Positions 23,641-35,755 of a DNA stretch of 64,000 nt are shown piece by piece. The translations under genes and the position numbers were made by a program. The DNA is from Phyto melanocephala. Taxonomy: Eukaryota; Arthropoda; Insecta; Diptera; Rhinophoridae. Location of the stretch: NCBI GenBank assembly GCA_941918925.1, contig OW799237.1, positions 107,230,515 to 107,294,514 on the forward strand, written 5' to 3'. Under the pieces are notes generated by a model. The model saw only the letters and a program-made list of their open reading frames with translations, was not told where the DNA came from and ran no database searches. Every line of letters starts with the position of its first letter. Position 1 is the first letter of the stretch.

Positions 23641-25560
23641 TTTGATAGAAAATTTTAACAAAATGCTGATTGTGGAAAATTAAAAAAATATTTTTATAGA
23701 ATTTATTTAAATATTTTATTTGTTTAGAATCAATATTTTTTTTTAAATTTTGATTTTATAAACAAATTTTTAAAGTTTGATTTTTAAACAAAAATTTGAT
23801 TATTATGGAAAATTTTATTTTTATAAAAATTTTTTGAAAAATTTTTAGTTTTATAGAAAATTTTATTTGTATAGAATTTTTTTTTAAAGTTTTGGTTTTT
23901 ATAGAAAATATTTAAAGTTTGATAAAAAAAAAAATTAAAGCTTTTTTAAATATTTAGGTTTATAGAAAATTTAAAAAAATTTTATTTACATAAAAAATTT
24001 AAAAAAAAATTATTTTTAGAGAAAATTTAAAAAAATTTTTTTTTATAGAAACTTTTATTTCTTTTGAAAATTTTTATTTGTACAGATTTTTTTCAAATAT
24101 ATCTAAATCCTTTAAAACATTTTATTTTTTTAAATTTTTTAAGAAATTTAATTCTTATAGCAAATTTTTAAAATTCGATTCTTATTGCAAAATTTTTTAG
24201 TATTTGATTTTATAGCAAATTTAAAAAAAAAATATTTTAATCGAAAATTTTATTTTAATTTTTTATTTTTATAAATTTGAGTTTTTCAAAAATTATTTAA
24301 AAAAAAATAGAATTTTTTATTGAAATTTTCTTAAAATTTTTTAAAACTTTAAGTTAAGTAGAAAATATTGAAAAATTCCAGTATAATTGAAAATGTTAAA
24401 AAAATTTGATTTTAATTGATTTGTTTTTTTAAATTTGAGTTTTATGAAATATTTTAAGAAAATTTTATTTTTATAGATAATTTTTAAAAAATTTCAGTTT
24501 TAGAGAAATTTTTTTTTTAAATTTCAGCTTTATACAAATTTTTTTTAAAATTTTAAATATGTATATAAACAAATTTTTAAAAATTTGATTTTTATAAAAT
24601 ATACATATAAAGAAATTTTAGTTTTATAGAAAATCTTTTAGAATATTAGTTTCATGATAATACATAAATAAAAAACAATTTTCTCTCTTTTCTAATTAAT
24701 TTCAAATGTCAAACTTCATAAATAAAAAATATAAACAAAAAATTCTCTCCGAACTGCAATTACCTGATAAATAAATATGCCTTTTGGTTGTAACGTTTCT
24801 TTCAACAAAAATTTTATTTTAATTTTTTATTTTTAAAAATTTGAGTTTTATGAAAATTATTTTTAAAAATAAAATTTTCAGTGAAATTTTTTTAAAAATT
24901 TTTAAAATTTAAGTTAAGTACAAAATATTGAAAAATTCCAGTATAATTGAAAATATTAAAAAAATTTGATTTTAATTGATTTGTTTTTTAAAATTTGAGT
25001 TTTATAAAATATTTAAAAAAAAATTTATTTTTATAGATAATTTTTAAAAAATTTCAGTTTTATAGAATTTTTTTTATAAATTTCAGCTTTATAAAAATTT
25101 CTTTAAAAATTTTATTTTTATAAAAAAATGTTTAAAAATTTGATTTTTATAAAATATACTTATTAAGAAATTTTAGTTTTAGAGAAAATCTTTTCAAAAA
25201 TTAATTTTATAGAAAATTTAAAAAAAAAATTATTTTAATCGAATTTTTTTTTAAAAGTTTGTAAAATCTTTGGTTTAATAGAAAATTTTTTAAAATATAA
25301 CTTATTTGTAAAAATTTTAAAAAGTTTTAGTTTTTAAAAAAATTGTTTTAAAGTTAAAGTGTTACAGAAAAGTTTTTAAAAATTTATGTTTATTAAATTT
25401 TTTTTAAGTTTTATCTTGACAGAAATTTTGTATAAATTTATTTTTTTAAAAATTGTTAAAGAATTTAAGTTTTATAGCAAAATTTTTTAAAATTTTAGTT
25501 TTATAGCAAATTTTTAAAACATTTTAGTTAATTGAAAATTTTAAAAGAAAATTTTTAATA
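23640..25560. repeat. A/T low-complexity block of short tandem units with a ~400-bp duplication
   Basis: Nearly 2 kb consists of variants of TTTTATAGAAAATTTTTAAA in ~35-45-bp steps. Within it, 24241-24660 and 24805-25210 are a clear second-order duplication, sharing blocks such as TTAAGTTAAGTA, AAAATATTGAAAAATTCCAG and TATAATTGAAAAT. Confidence 0.75.
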
Positions 25561-27314
25561 ATTTTTTTGTAGTTTGGGAAATGGTGATATAAGTATATAA
25601 AAATTCTTTTAATAAAAATTCAGAAAGTGTTGCAAGGTACGAAATGGCTTGAATGTTAAAACAAGACACATTATTTCGTTTTTGATTTTGAATACTTCCT
25701 ACTTGGTTGTCACATTATTAGTAGTAAATCTAGTGAACATTTATGACATATTCTCTGTTTAGAAAAGGTGCGTCAAAAGCTAATCATGTTAAAATTTCTT
25801 CACTGAAAGTTTAAAATCATCAGAAATAATTTCTTTTAAAATATCTTAATTAAAAACAAATTTTAACACATATTTCATCAAACAGACATGAGTGGAGGAG
25901 ACAAATGTTGAAATTTTTTTTTTTTTTTTTTAAAAGATGAAGTTCATTCAATATTTGACGTTCAATAGCTAAAATAGTTGTATGTGTGATGTCTTTGAGT
26001 AAATGATTGAATGTTTCGATGTTTGGATGGTGTGGCATGCATAAAAATTTAAAAAAGTTTAAAACAAGTCATGTGAATTAAAATTAATTGTATAGTTTAA
26101 ACTAAACATTATTGGGTGTGTTTTATAAATATTTTTTCTTATCAAATTGTGGCTTTTTCTTTTCACACTCTCTTTTGCTGTTTCTTGTTTGTGTCAAAAT
26201 AGTAACAAACTTTGTGTGTGGGAATGAAGATTAAGATTTGGAAATATTTCAAAAATTTATTTGAATAAACACAGTATAACTAACATTGCATTTAAATTGT
26301 AATTTATTACGGGGCTTATTTTATTTAGTTTGAATTGGAAATGGGCCTAAACTTTTATTTAAAGTTGTTTGATTTTTATATTATATTCAAATTATAATTT
26401 GTGAGAGTTTATTTTATGTAATCGAAATATGGTTGAAAATAATAAATAGTTTAAAAGAAAGTTTTTTTTTATTCGAAAAGCCAAAACAAAATATTTATAT
26501 TGATCAATTTATGCATATGTTTCTTTTAAAAGGTTAATAAATTGTAATCAAAAGGGCGTATGCAGATTATTGTTATTTTTTTTTTTTTTTTTGCTTAACT
26601 AATTCAAGCTGGGCTAAGACCTAAATTTAGTTTTGATTTTCTCTCATTAAAAACAATTTATTTAGATCTACAAGAATAAAATTTTTTGAATAATTTTTAA
26701 GTCTTAAAATCTATTAAGAACTTAAAAAGTGTAGGCGAATGTTCAGCCATAACATTTTTAATCTTTAAGTCTTAGAAATAATTTTTATAAATTTGTACAC
26801 ATTTTTCTTTAGAATCTATTTTTATATAAAATTTTAATTACATTTTTATTTCTTAGGAAAATATTGGTTATTTTTTTCCTTCTCTATATTCTATTAACAC
26901 ATGAGCAACATATGAGTTTCAAAAAAATAATTTATTCCAATTCAATTGATTTCTTTAGTTTAGACATTTGTCTCGCAACGCCAAATATTGATTCAAAAGA
27001 ATTTTTATGAATAAAAGAAAAAAATTAATTTCTAATGTACTTGTCACTAGAGGCATAAAAAATAATTTATAAAAAAAAAAGAAATTGTTTAGCTAAATAT
27101 GAAAACTACTACTTACACTTTGATAAACATTTGCACTTGTTGCGGCGAGGGGAAGTGATTGTTATGACAAGCACATACAGATATAAAAACAATGAAAACA
27201 AATAAAAATTATATGTATAAAATAATAACCTCTCTTTACAGTAAATATAAAAAGCAGTCATATACATTCTTTCATTTATACATACATAACTAAATTCATG
27301 GTATTTATTACACT
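25561..27314. other. No gene seen
   Basis: AT-rich sequence with T runs. On the minus strand 27110-27180 is a slightly GC-richer patch ending in GTAAGTAG, discussed as a finding. Confidence 0.35.
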
Positions 27315-27660
27315 ACAGTTGAGCCAGGCTAGACGGCTGTAGTTATAGAAAAAATTGGGGTCTTATTTATCAAAACAAAAAAAAAAAAAAAATAAATCCG
27401 ATAAAATCAAAATACTTAAATTATATAAAATGAAATACAATAAAGGAAATAAAAAAAATTAAAGAAAAAAATAAATAATACACAATTAAATAAAAAAAAA
27501 TGAAATAAAATAAAATAAAAAAAGAAATTAAAACAAAATCAAATGACATAAATTTCAATTAAATAAAATAAAAAAATATAATAAATTTAGTTGGGCCAGC
27601 CTAAAAGGCCGTTGTTATAGAAAAGCTTGTAATATTATTTAAAATAAAAAATAAGAAAAT
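27315..27660. repeat. A-rich block bounded by a 35-bp direct repeat
   Basis: GTTGAGCCAGGCTAGACGGC (27315) and GTTGGGCCAGCCTAAAAGGC (27590) both continue with a TGTAGTTATAGAAAA-like end, 275 bases apart. The space between is poly-A/AAAATA simple sequence. Confidence 0.55.
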
Positions 27661-27702
27661 ATAAATCATATAAAATGAATTAAAATAATTTATAAGAAAA
27701 AA

Positions 27703-29760
27703 ACAAGTAAGAGCACTATATTCAGCTGTGCCGAATCTTTTATACCCACCACCAATTTTGTGTACAATATTTATTATTTTGTTAATCGCTATGGAATAAT
27801 CTCTTTATAATGAAATATGTATCACTTTCTTTGTAGAGGGTGGTTAAATTTTAAGGGCCCATGTTGAAGGTGAACTACACCTAGACTTTTAATTTGTTTT
27901 CTGCATTTCATTTGACATTTCCCAATCTCAGACTAACTCAATTTGAACTGTGGAAAGATACGCAAGTGAGCAACGCTTTAAAGTTATTCAGGTTTTTTAT
28001 AAAAATGGGCGTTCAAATCAAAATGCATTTTGTGCACTTCGTAATTCTTTTGATCAACATAATCGTTCAAATTCGTTCACAGTCGGAAGAATTGTAAAAA
28101 ATATTTAAATTTCTGAAAAACAGGTCTGTATAAAATGTGAGAGCATCTGTGAATGCCTTCTTAGTTCGTTGAATGGGAACCATTACTGTTTTGCGCGATA
28201 GTTTGGCAAAAGAGCAGTCAACCTCGACTCATCATCGTTCCCTACAGTTGAGCATCAACATTGTCATTGAAAATTTGGACTATCGGATAGAGGTGTGGCG
28301 CCGAGGTTGGGTTTGGCTGTGGGGGGGTGGGTGTTTCTTTTGGCCGATATTTTCTTCCATACATAATTGAACTATACAAATATTATTATTATAAAAAAAA
28401 ATAATAATAGTTTCTTAAATAATTTGTGTTTTATTTAAAATCAACATCGGCCCTTGAAATTTAACCACCCTTAATAACTTCGATATGATGGCAAAATGTT
28501 TTCGTAAATTTAGTCTTTTTGTGAAAGTGGGCGTTAAAGTAGGCGTGTCAATAAAGTTTCTTCTAATAAATACAACTTAGATATTTCAATATTGTCCTTT
28601 ATTTTTCCAAAAACTTTGTCAATAGAGAAATTACATGAATTTAAGATAAACGGTTATATGGGAGGTAGGCGTCATAGTGGGCGTGTCACCTAAATATTTT
28701 GGCATGATAATTACATTGATTAGAAAGATATATGTAGCAAATTTCATGATCATACCTCTAATATTATAGGTTTTATTAGCTTTTAAATTTCATTAACGGT
28801 AGATAACGTGAAAAGTGGGCGTTATAGTAGGCGTGTCAAAGTTATTTTTCCTAATGACTACAACTTAGATATTTCAATATAGTCGTTTATTATTCCAAAA
28901 TCTTTTTTCATTAAGAAATTATATGAATTTGAGAAAAATCATTATATGGGAAGTGGGCGTAAAAGTGGGCATGTCACCTTATTTTTCTGGCATAGTAATG
29001 ACATTGACGAGAAGGATATACGTAGCAAATTTGATCATCATACCTCTAATATTGGTGGTTTTATGAGCTTTTAAATTTCATTAACGGTAGATAACGTGAG
29101 ATGTGGGCGTTATAGTAGGCGTGTCTTAGATATTTCAATATAGTCCTTTATTATTCCAAAATCTTTATTAATAGAGAAATTATATGAATTTTAGGTAAAA
29201 AGTTATATGGGAGGTGGGCGTACCACATTTATTTTCGGTTACAACAAAGCCTTTGACCAAAAAGCAATGTTTGCAAAATTTCGGAATCGTACATCTAATT
29301 TTGTCCGTTTTATTAGGTTTTGAATTTTAAATATAATGAAAAATACACTGTGCGGTATTAGTTTTCGTAAATTTTGATCTATAACTCCTTTCCTAATGCA
29401 TAGATTTAAGCAATTTTCAAAGGAAAATATTGCTTTTACTCAGGAAGTATATTTTTAAAGTTTTATGAGTCTACGTGAATGCGTTTGGACACAATTCCAT
29501 TTTATTCGATGTTCGAAGGACGCGGTTTTTTCTACCTACTCTTGTATTACGAGCTATAAGTCTCTTCTTAATATTCCAATTTAGTCCATTTTCAATACCA
29601 AACAAACTTTGTATATAGGAAATATTATGGCATAATTTGAGCTCGCTAGCTTTTTCTGTCCAACCTCGATCGTGCTTTCAACAGACGTACAGACGGACGG
29701 ACATAGCTAGATCGGTATAAAAAAGAAATTTACAAAATGTCGACCCCTGTACGCGAAATT
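27703..29760 (-). mobile_element. Long Helentron-like element with internal tandem modules
   Basis: The left edge is the family 3' end in reverse (ACAAGTAAGAGCACTATATT, then CAGCTGTGCCGAATC). At the right, GACGTACAGACGGACGGACA, then TAGCTAGATCGG is a GTCY run plus core in reverse. The body has three ~300-bp tandem units, each beginning with a GTGGGCGTTAWAGTAGGCGT block (28513, 28815, 29103). A mariner-derived element is inserted at 27834-28473. The 5' border is approximate. Confidence 0.65.
27834..28473 (+). mobile_element. Non-autonomous mariner derivative with N-terminal transposase remnant
   Basis: Inverted ends (AGGGTGGTTAAATTTTAAGG and its partner CCTTGAAATTTAACCACCCT) continue for ~30 bp and are flanked by TA. 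The interior still encodes RFKVIQVFYKNGRSNQNAF and ALRNSFDQHNRSNSFTVGRI, the helix-turn-helix start of a mariner-type transposase. The catalytic domain is absent. A 5' relative is at 32502-32785. Confidence 0.8.
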
Positions 29761-29819
29761 GTCGTATGTTGGGCTTCCGTCGAACAAACCTACTATGTGC
29801 GTTATTTTTAATAAAACGT

Positions 29820-30185
29820 ATCGCTGTAAAAAAGTCAAAGCGTAAGTAATGAAGGTACTGTACTATGCAACAATCAAACCAAGTTACAAATTCTTATATC
29901 AAACGCATTTTGTGGTTAATTCAATCTCGTTGATACTTGAATGAATCTTGTTCTAAGCTTACGTGAAATACGTTTTCGGGCTTAAATTACGCTAATAATT
30001 CTTAAAATCAAACTTTTTTGGGCTTAAATATTTTTCAAATTAATGACTTCTTACTTGACACATTCGTTCTTAAATCAAACATTCTCTACTTGGTTTAAGA
30101 AAATCCGTACGTGCCGTACTTCTGACATTGCTACGGCTTAATTTAAATACGGATTACTTGATTTGTTTTTTAAGTCTACAGTGTA
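29820..30185. mobile_element. Possible decayed MITE
   Basis: CTGTAAAAAAGTCAAAGC at the left weakly mirrors GTTTTTTAAGTCTACAG at the right, with ACTTGAT/GTAAGTAAT words inside. No target duplication is clear. Confidence 0.3.
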
Positions 30186-31671
30186 ATAGCTGTAGTAAAA
30201 TTTTGTTTTAAGCCTGCCGTTTATGGTCTAGGTGTATTTAAAAAGAAAGACATTTATTACAAATGTTAGGCTTTTCTCGACTCTTTTTCGCTATATTTTC
30301 CATTCCACACACTTTTACAATACCCGCACAAACAGTGTAAAATACAAAATTAAAAAAAAGTCTACAAATATTATTTATATTTTTTTATTACAATATTTAA
30401 TGTTTTTAATTTCTTTTTGTATTTCACTTTTGCGGTCAATCACCTGTACGTGTTTGTGATTGCTATCAACTGCTAAGCCGTCACAATGGACAAATATGTT
30501 TGATTGGATATTTGAAGTTTTCAATCAAAACAATACAAATTCACATGTTTTGTAAAAAAAATGATTTAAATGACATTAATCTCTAGAGAAGTAAAAAGTA
30601 AAATGTTTTATTTAAATAGAATTAACAAATCATTAAGCAAATGAATTTTTATAAGTTAAAAAATCTTATACAATAAATAGTTCTTAAAGAGGCAGCAACT
30701 ATTTAAGAAGACAATTTATGGTTTTTTGCTAACAATTTAAATAAAAAAAAAAATTAAAAAATCGTGACTTTAAACCTCTTAAGCAGACGACAGAAGAAAC
30801 CTACACTTCTAATTTTGAGTTTTTAAAACCAGCCTCCACACTTTTGCTTAAAAATGCATTTATTTTTGTTTAAAAATTAGACATTCATTTGACGCCTATT
30901 GATTATATTTAATTTTTACTAATTGTCTATTTAGTTGTGTTTAGAAATAATTTTTTTTCAATTATTCTCTTAATACGAACTATTACTTATACCTTTAATC
31001 ACGATTATTTTTGGTGTAAAACCGTTAATGATTTCCTGTCGCATATGTTTTTGATTTAAATAAACGCGTACAAATTTTTAACTCATGCTAACATGGAGGT
31101 CCTTTACTAAGGCAGTTTTTAATTTTAATAAGTGACAATAAATGTGAAAATACTATCACGTTTGTATCTTAAGTCTTTTGTTTTTCTACTCAGTTTGAAC
31201 TTACACACAAACATGCTTTTGTAAATGGATGTGTAATGGCCCTACTAAGTGCATACTGAGATTAGAAAAATTTTACTCAAATTAAATAATTTTTGAAATA
31301 TAAATTTGAATACGATAGTTTTGGAAATTTTTTATTTTCTGTTAAAAAAAAAAAAAAAAAATTTCAAAATTTTAAATACATTTTGGCTTCTAAATAGTTA
31401 TAATTTAAATTAAAAAATATTTTTGTAGAACGATTTTAAAATCATGTAGATTTCGAGTTATGGTATGAAGATATCGATAGATTAATAAGAACTACAGAAG
31501 GTTTAAAAATAAATACTTTTCCATTAACCGAGATTATACAAAAACGAATTAAATTTTAAATTAAAATAAAATTTTATTGAAGTATTAATTAGAAAATAAA
31601 TTATTTAAAATTTTTACAACTTATTTAAGCCAAAGAACTTCCGCCGTTGTAGTACAAGATATTTAAATTTT
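30186..31671. other. No feature seen
   Basis: AT-rich sequence with a 75-codon chance-like open stretch (30232-30459) and an A run at 31341. Confidence 0.35.
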
Positions 31672-31765
31672 TTAAAGGCCCATTTAACAAATTTTTGTAC
31701 AACATCTGTCAAATAAGCCTTTAATAAACCTTAAACATTTTTTATGAATATGTCAGCTAATATGT
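31672..31765. mobile_element. Half copy of the palindromic MITE
   Basis: ACAACATCTGTCAAATAAGC, then CTTTAATAAACC and TTTTTTATGAATA match the right half of the copies at 22-148 and 17954-18076. Confidence 0.55.
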
Positions 31766-31932
31766 AGGTAAGGTTAGGTTAGGTAGAACAGGCATAGAAT
31801 AGAATAGAAGAGAAAAGAGAGAGGAGAAGCAGACTAGTCCAGAGTCTCCGGCGGGAATCGAACCCGCAAACCCCAAACTAGCAGAACAGCAAACTACAGA
31901 CTAGTTCACCGGGGCACCCTCCCACCTAATAT
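31757..31932 (-). mobile_element. tRNA-derived SINE with 7-bp target duplication
   Basis: On the minus strand it opens GGGTGCCCCGGTGAACTAGT (A-box-like) and has a perfect B box in GGGTTCGATTCCCGCC. A TCT/TCC-rich body follows, and it ends in a CCTAACCTAACCTTACC tail. CTAATAT flanks it at 31757-31763 and 31926-31932. A related copy sits at 50725-50955. Confidence 0.85.
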
Positions 31933-32501
31933 ATAATAAATAATAAAATTAATTCTTTTTTCTTTACAACTACTATGAATTCCCTTTTTTTCTCAAAATT
32001 GCTGAAATCACTGGTTTTCTTGCTTCACTGTCAATTGCTAAAATTACTTCCTTTTTCTCCGATAGTAATGTTTTGTGAGTGCTTTTCTTTAACGCTTCTA
32101 CGTCACACTCTATAGAAAAGCTAGCAAAAAACTAATCTGAAGAATCACAAAGAATTTGATAAAGAAAACTAACGGCAATTGTAAAAAAATTTGTTAGAAA
32201 ACACTGTCCTTTTATTTATTTTTTTATTTTATTTATTTTTCAAAATATATTGGAGTTAATCACGAATTATAAGTGATTGTTAACTAGTAAGTAAGATTTA
32301 TACCCTTTAGACGAACTAATAAGGGATTACTGTGCATTAAAGAGTTTTCCTCAAGGGACCAGCCGTTTTTTTCCAATTAACGGGTGACAAATTATCGCAG
32401 TTTAACTAAAACAAACTTTTTTAACATAAATATCCAGAGTGCTTATTTTATTTGCAATAAAAGAATCCCACACTTTTTAAAGGAAATAAGCCAATGTTTG
32501 C
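31933..32501. other. No feature seen
   Basis: AT-rich sequence without recognisable repeats or reading frames. Confidence 0.35.
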
Positions 32502-32785
32502 AAAGGGTGATTAAGTTTTAGGGGCCGATGTTGAATGTGAACCACACGTAAACGTCAAGTTTTTCTGCATCAATTAAGCAACGTGTTAAAGTTATTCAGG
32601 CTTATTATAAAAATGGGCGTTCAAATCATAATTCATTTCGTGCACTTCGTGATTTTTTTTTTTGTCAACATAGTCGTTCGAATTCATCCACAATTGTGAA
32701 AAATATTTAAATTTCAGCAAAACAGGTCTGTATGAAATGTAAAAACATCTGTGAATGCCATTATTAATTTGCATTAGTTTTGTTC
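32502..32785 (+). pseudogene. 5' fragment of mariner derivative
   Basis: It begins AAGGGTGATTAAGTTTTAGG and encodes QRVKVIQAYYKNGRSNHNSF then RALRDFFFCQHSRSNSS, parallel to the element at 27834. It is truncated where the Helentron-like element begins. Confidence 0.7.
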
Positions 32786-33717
32786 ATTTTCTACTAATAA
32801 TCCTTTACCTGTGGTGCCAAGAGCATACATAGCTTTGTAATTCCATTTGTAATTTTTTTTTCTAAAGACTTATGAGTAGGAAAGTCGATTGCGCAATGTC
32901 CGTTTTCTCGTGAATTGGTTGAAATAAACTTAAGCAGCAACCACATGTTGCTCAAACCTGTATGTAATATTAATATTTGGAAAATATTTGGGAATGAATC
33001 CCTATTAAAACCCACCATAATCGCTTTATAAATTGCTGAGGTATGAGCAAATAAACACGACTGTCTCTGGTTTTTCCCATATTTTTCCCATAAAAATAAA
33101 ATTACTTCAGCCTTAACATAATTCAAAAACACGTTTGGTACTATTTGCAAATAAAATATGCTTTTAGCGAAATTCGTAAAATCGAATGGACAAATTCAGA
33201 AATGACAATAATCGGAAAAGTTATAGGCAAAAATAATTTTTAAAAACATATGATCTTTTAAATATATCGAGGTACTGTAGGGCCTCATTATTGCCAAGGA
33301 CACCAAAACAAAGGCTGTAGTCTAAAAAATTATTGCTGAGAAAAACTGACTAATCGGTTTGAAAATAACTGAGATATAAGCACAAATATTGAAATGCTTC
33401 TGTGTTTTTCCTAGAATTTACAAACGCTTTTCAGCGTTCGGACACCATCGAGGGAAGTATCTGGAATAGTCAAATATAAAATACTAAATACCAAAAAAAA
33501 TTTAAAGTCTATGATGGCCGTCTCTGCAAAATGACGGTCAATAAATTTATATATGCGTGATATCTAGTATTTGGAAATGCACCTCAGAGCTTGATTAGTA
33601 AAATACAGTTAACGATGAAAAAGTAAAATCCAAAATGGCGTCCTATAATGGATGGCGGTTATATGAGTCAAATATAGTAGTTAGGGCTTTATCTCCTTTA
33701 AACAAAAACCATAATAT

Positions 33718-35052
33718 ACATATCGCTCATTTGCTGCAAGAATGGCATAACTCAAAATTCGGGTTTTTTGAGTTAATAATACAGAAATATTGGCAATATG
33801 ATGTTCTATCTTGTGTAAAATACTCATTTTGATATCTTATATTCGGAACGTGTGAGACGAGTATATGCCGTTATTTTTATTCCTATGTTTCGCTCTTCTT
33901 TTACTCACAACAACGACACATCGTTAGTTACGCCACTGTCGTGAAGGTGTAAACATCGTTTTGTTTTCGAAAATAGCGACATAATTTACATTGTGCCTTT
34001 ATAAGTGGAAAGGTGAAATGTATTTTATGTAGTAAAAATTCTTATATACTGACATATTTTGTGTTGTGACAGTTTTGTTGAAAAAAATCTAGCTATAACA
34101 CAAAATATCCCATTATTGTTGGAAAAATATTTATCATAAACTAAATTATTTTTACTTATGGCGATATTGTTACTAAAAAACATGTTGATAAGAAGTCAGC
34201 ATTTTGAATTATCAAGCAGTGTGCCATTATTATTGACGATAAATTTTTAGACGTTAAATCTAAAATTATTGCAATAACTCAAAAAAAGTCCTTATAGCTA
34301 GAAAAAAAAAACATTTCTTTAAAATAATGCAAATGTAAAACTGCAAGACAAATGAAAGCGAAATGTGCTGAAACTTGCAGGTATGAATGTTTTATAAATT
34401 TTAGCGAGGAGGATAGACAGCTATTGTTTGCATTATATTGGTCTCTTGGAGACATTGATAAGCAACGACAATTTATTGCAAAATCTATGGAATTTGTCGA
34501 GCCGAAATACCGCTACGTGCGTATAGGAGGTATAAGGGGTGCTCGTCATAACAACAATGCCTTCTTTTTTAAGAAAGATGAGGGTTAAGTACGTGTTTGT
34601 AATCTTTTTTTTTTTCAAAACGCTCTGAATATCTCCGATCGTATTCAATATATTTCAATTTTAACTTTAAAAAATGTTTAATTGAAATGAATTGTTTTTG
34701 TGTTTTCATATTTTTTTAGTTAAGTAAATAGTTAAAATAAAACTTAAATAAAAAATTTTTTTCTCATTAAGAAAGACACATTTTAGTTTACTACACTACT
34801 ATCAATGAACTTTAGTAGCAATAACTCAAAGTAAAAACAATTTTCCATCTAAAAACAATTATTAAAAATTTATTACTCTACTTTTTTCTATACATATATA
34901 TTAAATATAAGTTAATTTATAAGATGATATCAAAATATTTACGTTTATTCGTTTTTCTTCAGAGCTATAGTTAATTAAACACTTAAAAGGCATTTATCTC
35001 AAAACCGAAAATTTTGAGTTATGCCGTTCTTGCAGCAAATGAGCGATATGAT
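33718..35052. mobile_element. ~1.3-kb TIR DNA transposon with coding remnant
   Basis: Inverted ends of roughly 50 bp run inward from CATATCGCTCATTTGCTGCA (left) and from TGCAGCAAATGAGCGATATG (right). They continue through AGAAYGGCATAACTCAAAAT with one or two differences. The outermost bases (ATAT) make the exact border and target duplication ambiguous. The interior holds the remnant ORF at 34334-34660. I cannot assign a superfamily. Confidence 0.8.
34334..34660 (+). pseudogene. Remnant of a Cys-rich transposon-encoded protein
   Basis: The open part (34352-34588) begins MKAKCAETCRYECFINF, continues SEEDRQLLFALYWSLGDIDK and RQFIAKSMEF, and ends RHNNNAFFFKKDEG. It then meets a stop. After the stop, VRVCNLFF and, across a T-run frameshift, QNALNISDRI continue the same pattern. 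C-x3-C-x3-C followed by a YW-LG-Q-FI stretch and an RVC-FF-LNISDR block is a layout I associate with uncharacterised insect repeat-encoded proteins. No catalytic domain remains. Its position within the TIR element suggests it was the element's own N-terminal DNA-binding region. Confidence 0.6.
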
Positions 35053-35407
35053 ATCGGAAATAATAAATCAAAATTGTGTATAACATTGCATTTGTGATCT
35101 AGGGTTGGGTACAATTTAGTCACTACATTTATGTAAATGATAGTGAAGGGTATTATCAGGATCGGCACGACCGAACATAGCATTATTACATGTTTTTATT
35201 AAATTTGTTTTATTATATTTTAAAAAAGTGACTTAAATTTATTTAGTTCGTTGCAGCGTGATTAAATATGATTCTATTTCTAATTAATCCATAATGGCAA
35301 TACCAATTCGTATATAGTCCTTAGAAAAACCTTCTGTTGGTTAAAATATGTAAGAACTTTACTTTAATACATTTCCAAGTTAAAAAAATCAAATCAGATA
35401 AATGATT

Positions 35408-35755
35408 GAGTTGGCATGGTGAAGAGGTTAGACCGCCAAACCTGATACTTAAGATCCTGGTTCGACTATCGGAAGACACAAAAAATAATTTTATGGTTGT
35501 GTTCTAGTTTTTAATTAAAAGATTTTAATTTCCCTACAGACAAATCCACCCGGAAAGAAATGAAAAAGCTCCCTGACCTTTTAACTCGCTCCTGGTATAA
35601 AACAGGGGGCAAATTACGGCATTCGAACATGATCGAAATTTTAAAATTCTTATTAGATTCTCTATACCTAAAGCACAGCGAACTCGATCGTTCGAGTAAA
35701 ATTTCGATCGTGATCGAATGCCGTAATTTGGCCCCAGAAGTCAACATCATATAAA
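35408..35755 (+). mobile_element. tRNA-derived SINE with nested MITE
   Basis: TGGCATGGTGAAGAGGTTAG gives an A-box-like start, and CCTGGTTCGACTATC, about 43 bases on, matches a B box. The body continues to a CCCTACAGACAAATCCACCC block and is then interrupted by a foldback element (35604-35738). The 3' end is approximate. Confidence 0.65.
35604..35738. mobile_element. Foldback MITE
   Basis: GGGGCAAATTACGGCATTCG pairs with CGAATGCCGTAATTTGGCCC. The arms extend ~38 bp (to GATCGAAATTTTA) around a ~55-bp loop. Open frames on both strands here are products of the palindrome. Confidence 0.8.

Larger units (their letters stand above)
32797..35196 (+). mobile_element. Helentron-like element hosting a TIR transposon
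   Basis: The 5' end TAATCCTTTACCTGTGGTGC with a degenerate core (GACTTATGAGTAGGAAAGTC) leads into sequence parallel to 2080-2700. It appears to close at GTGAAGGGTATTATCAGGAT, then the CGGCACGACCG hairpin and TTACATG (35142-35196). The TIR transposon at 33718-35052 lies inside. Joining the two halves into one element is an inference. Confidence 0.55.
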
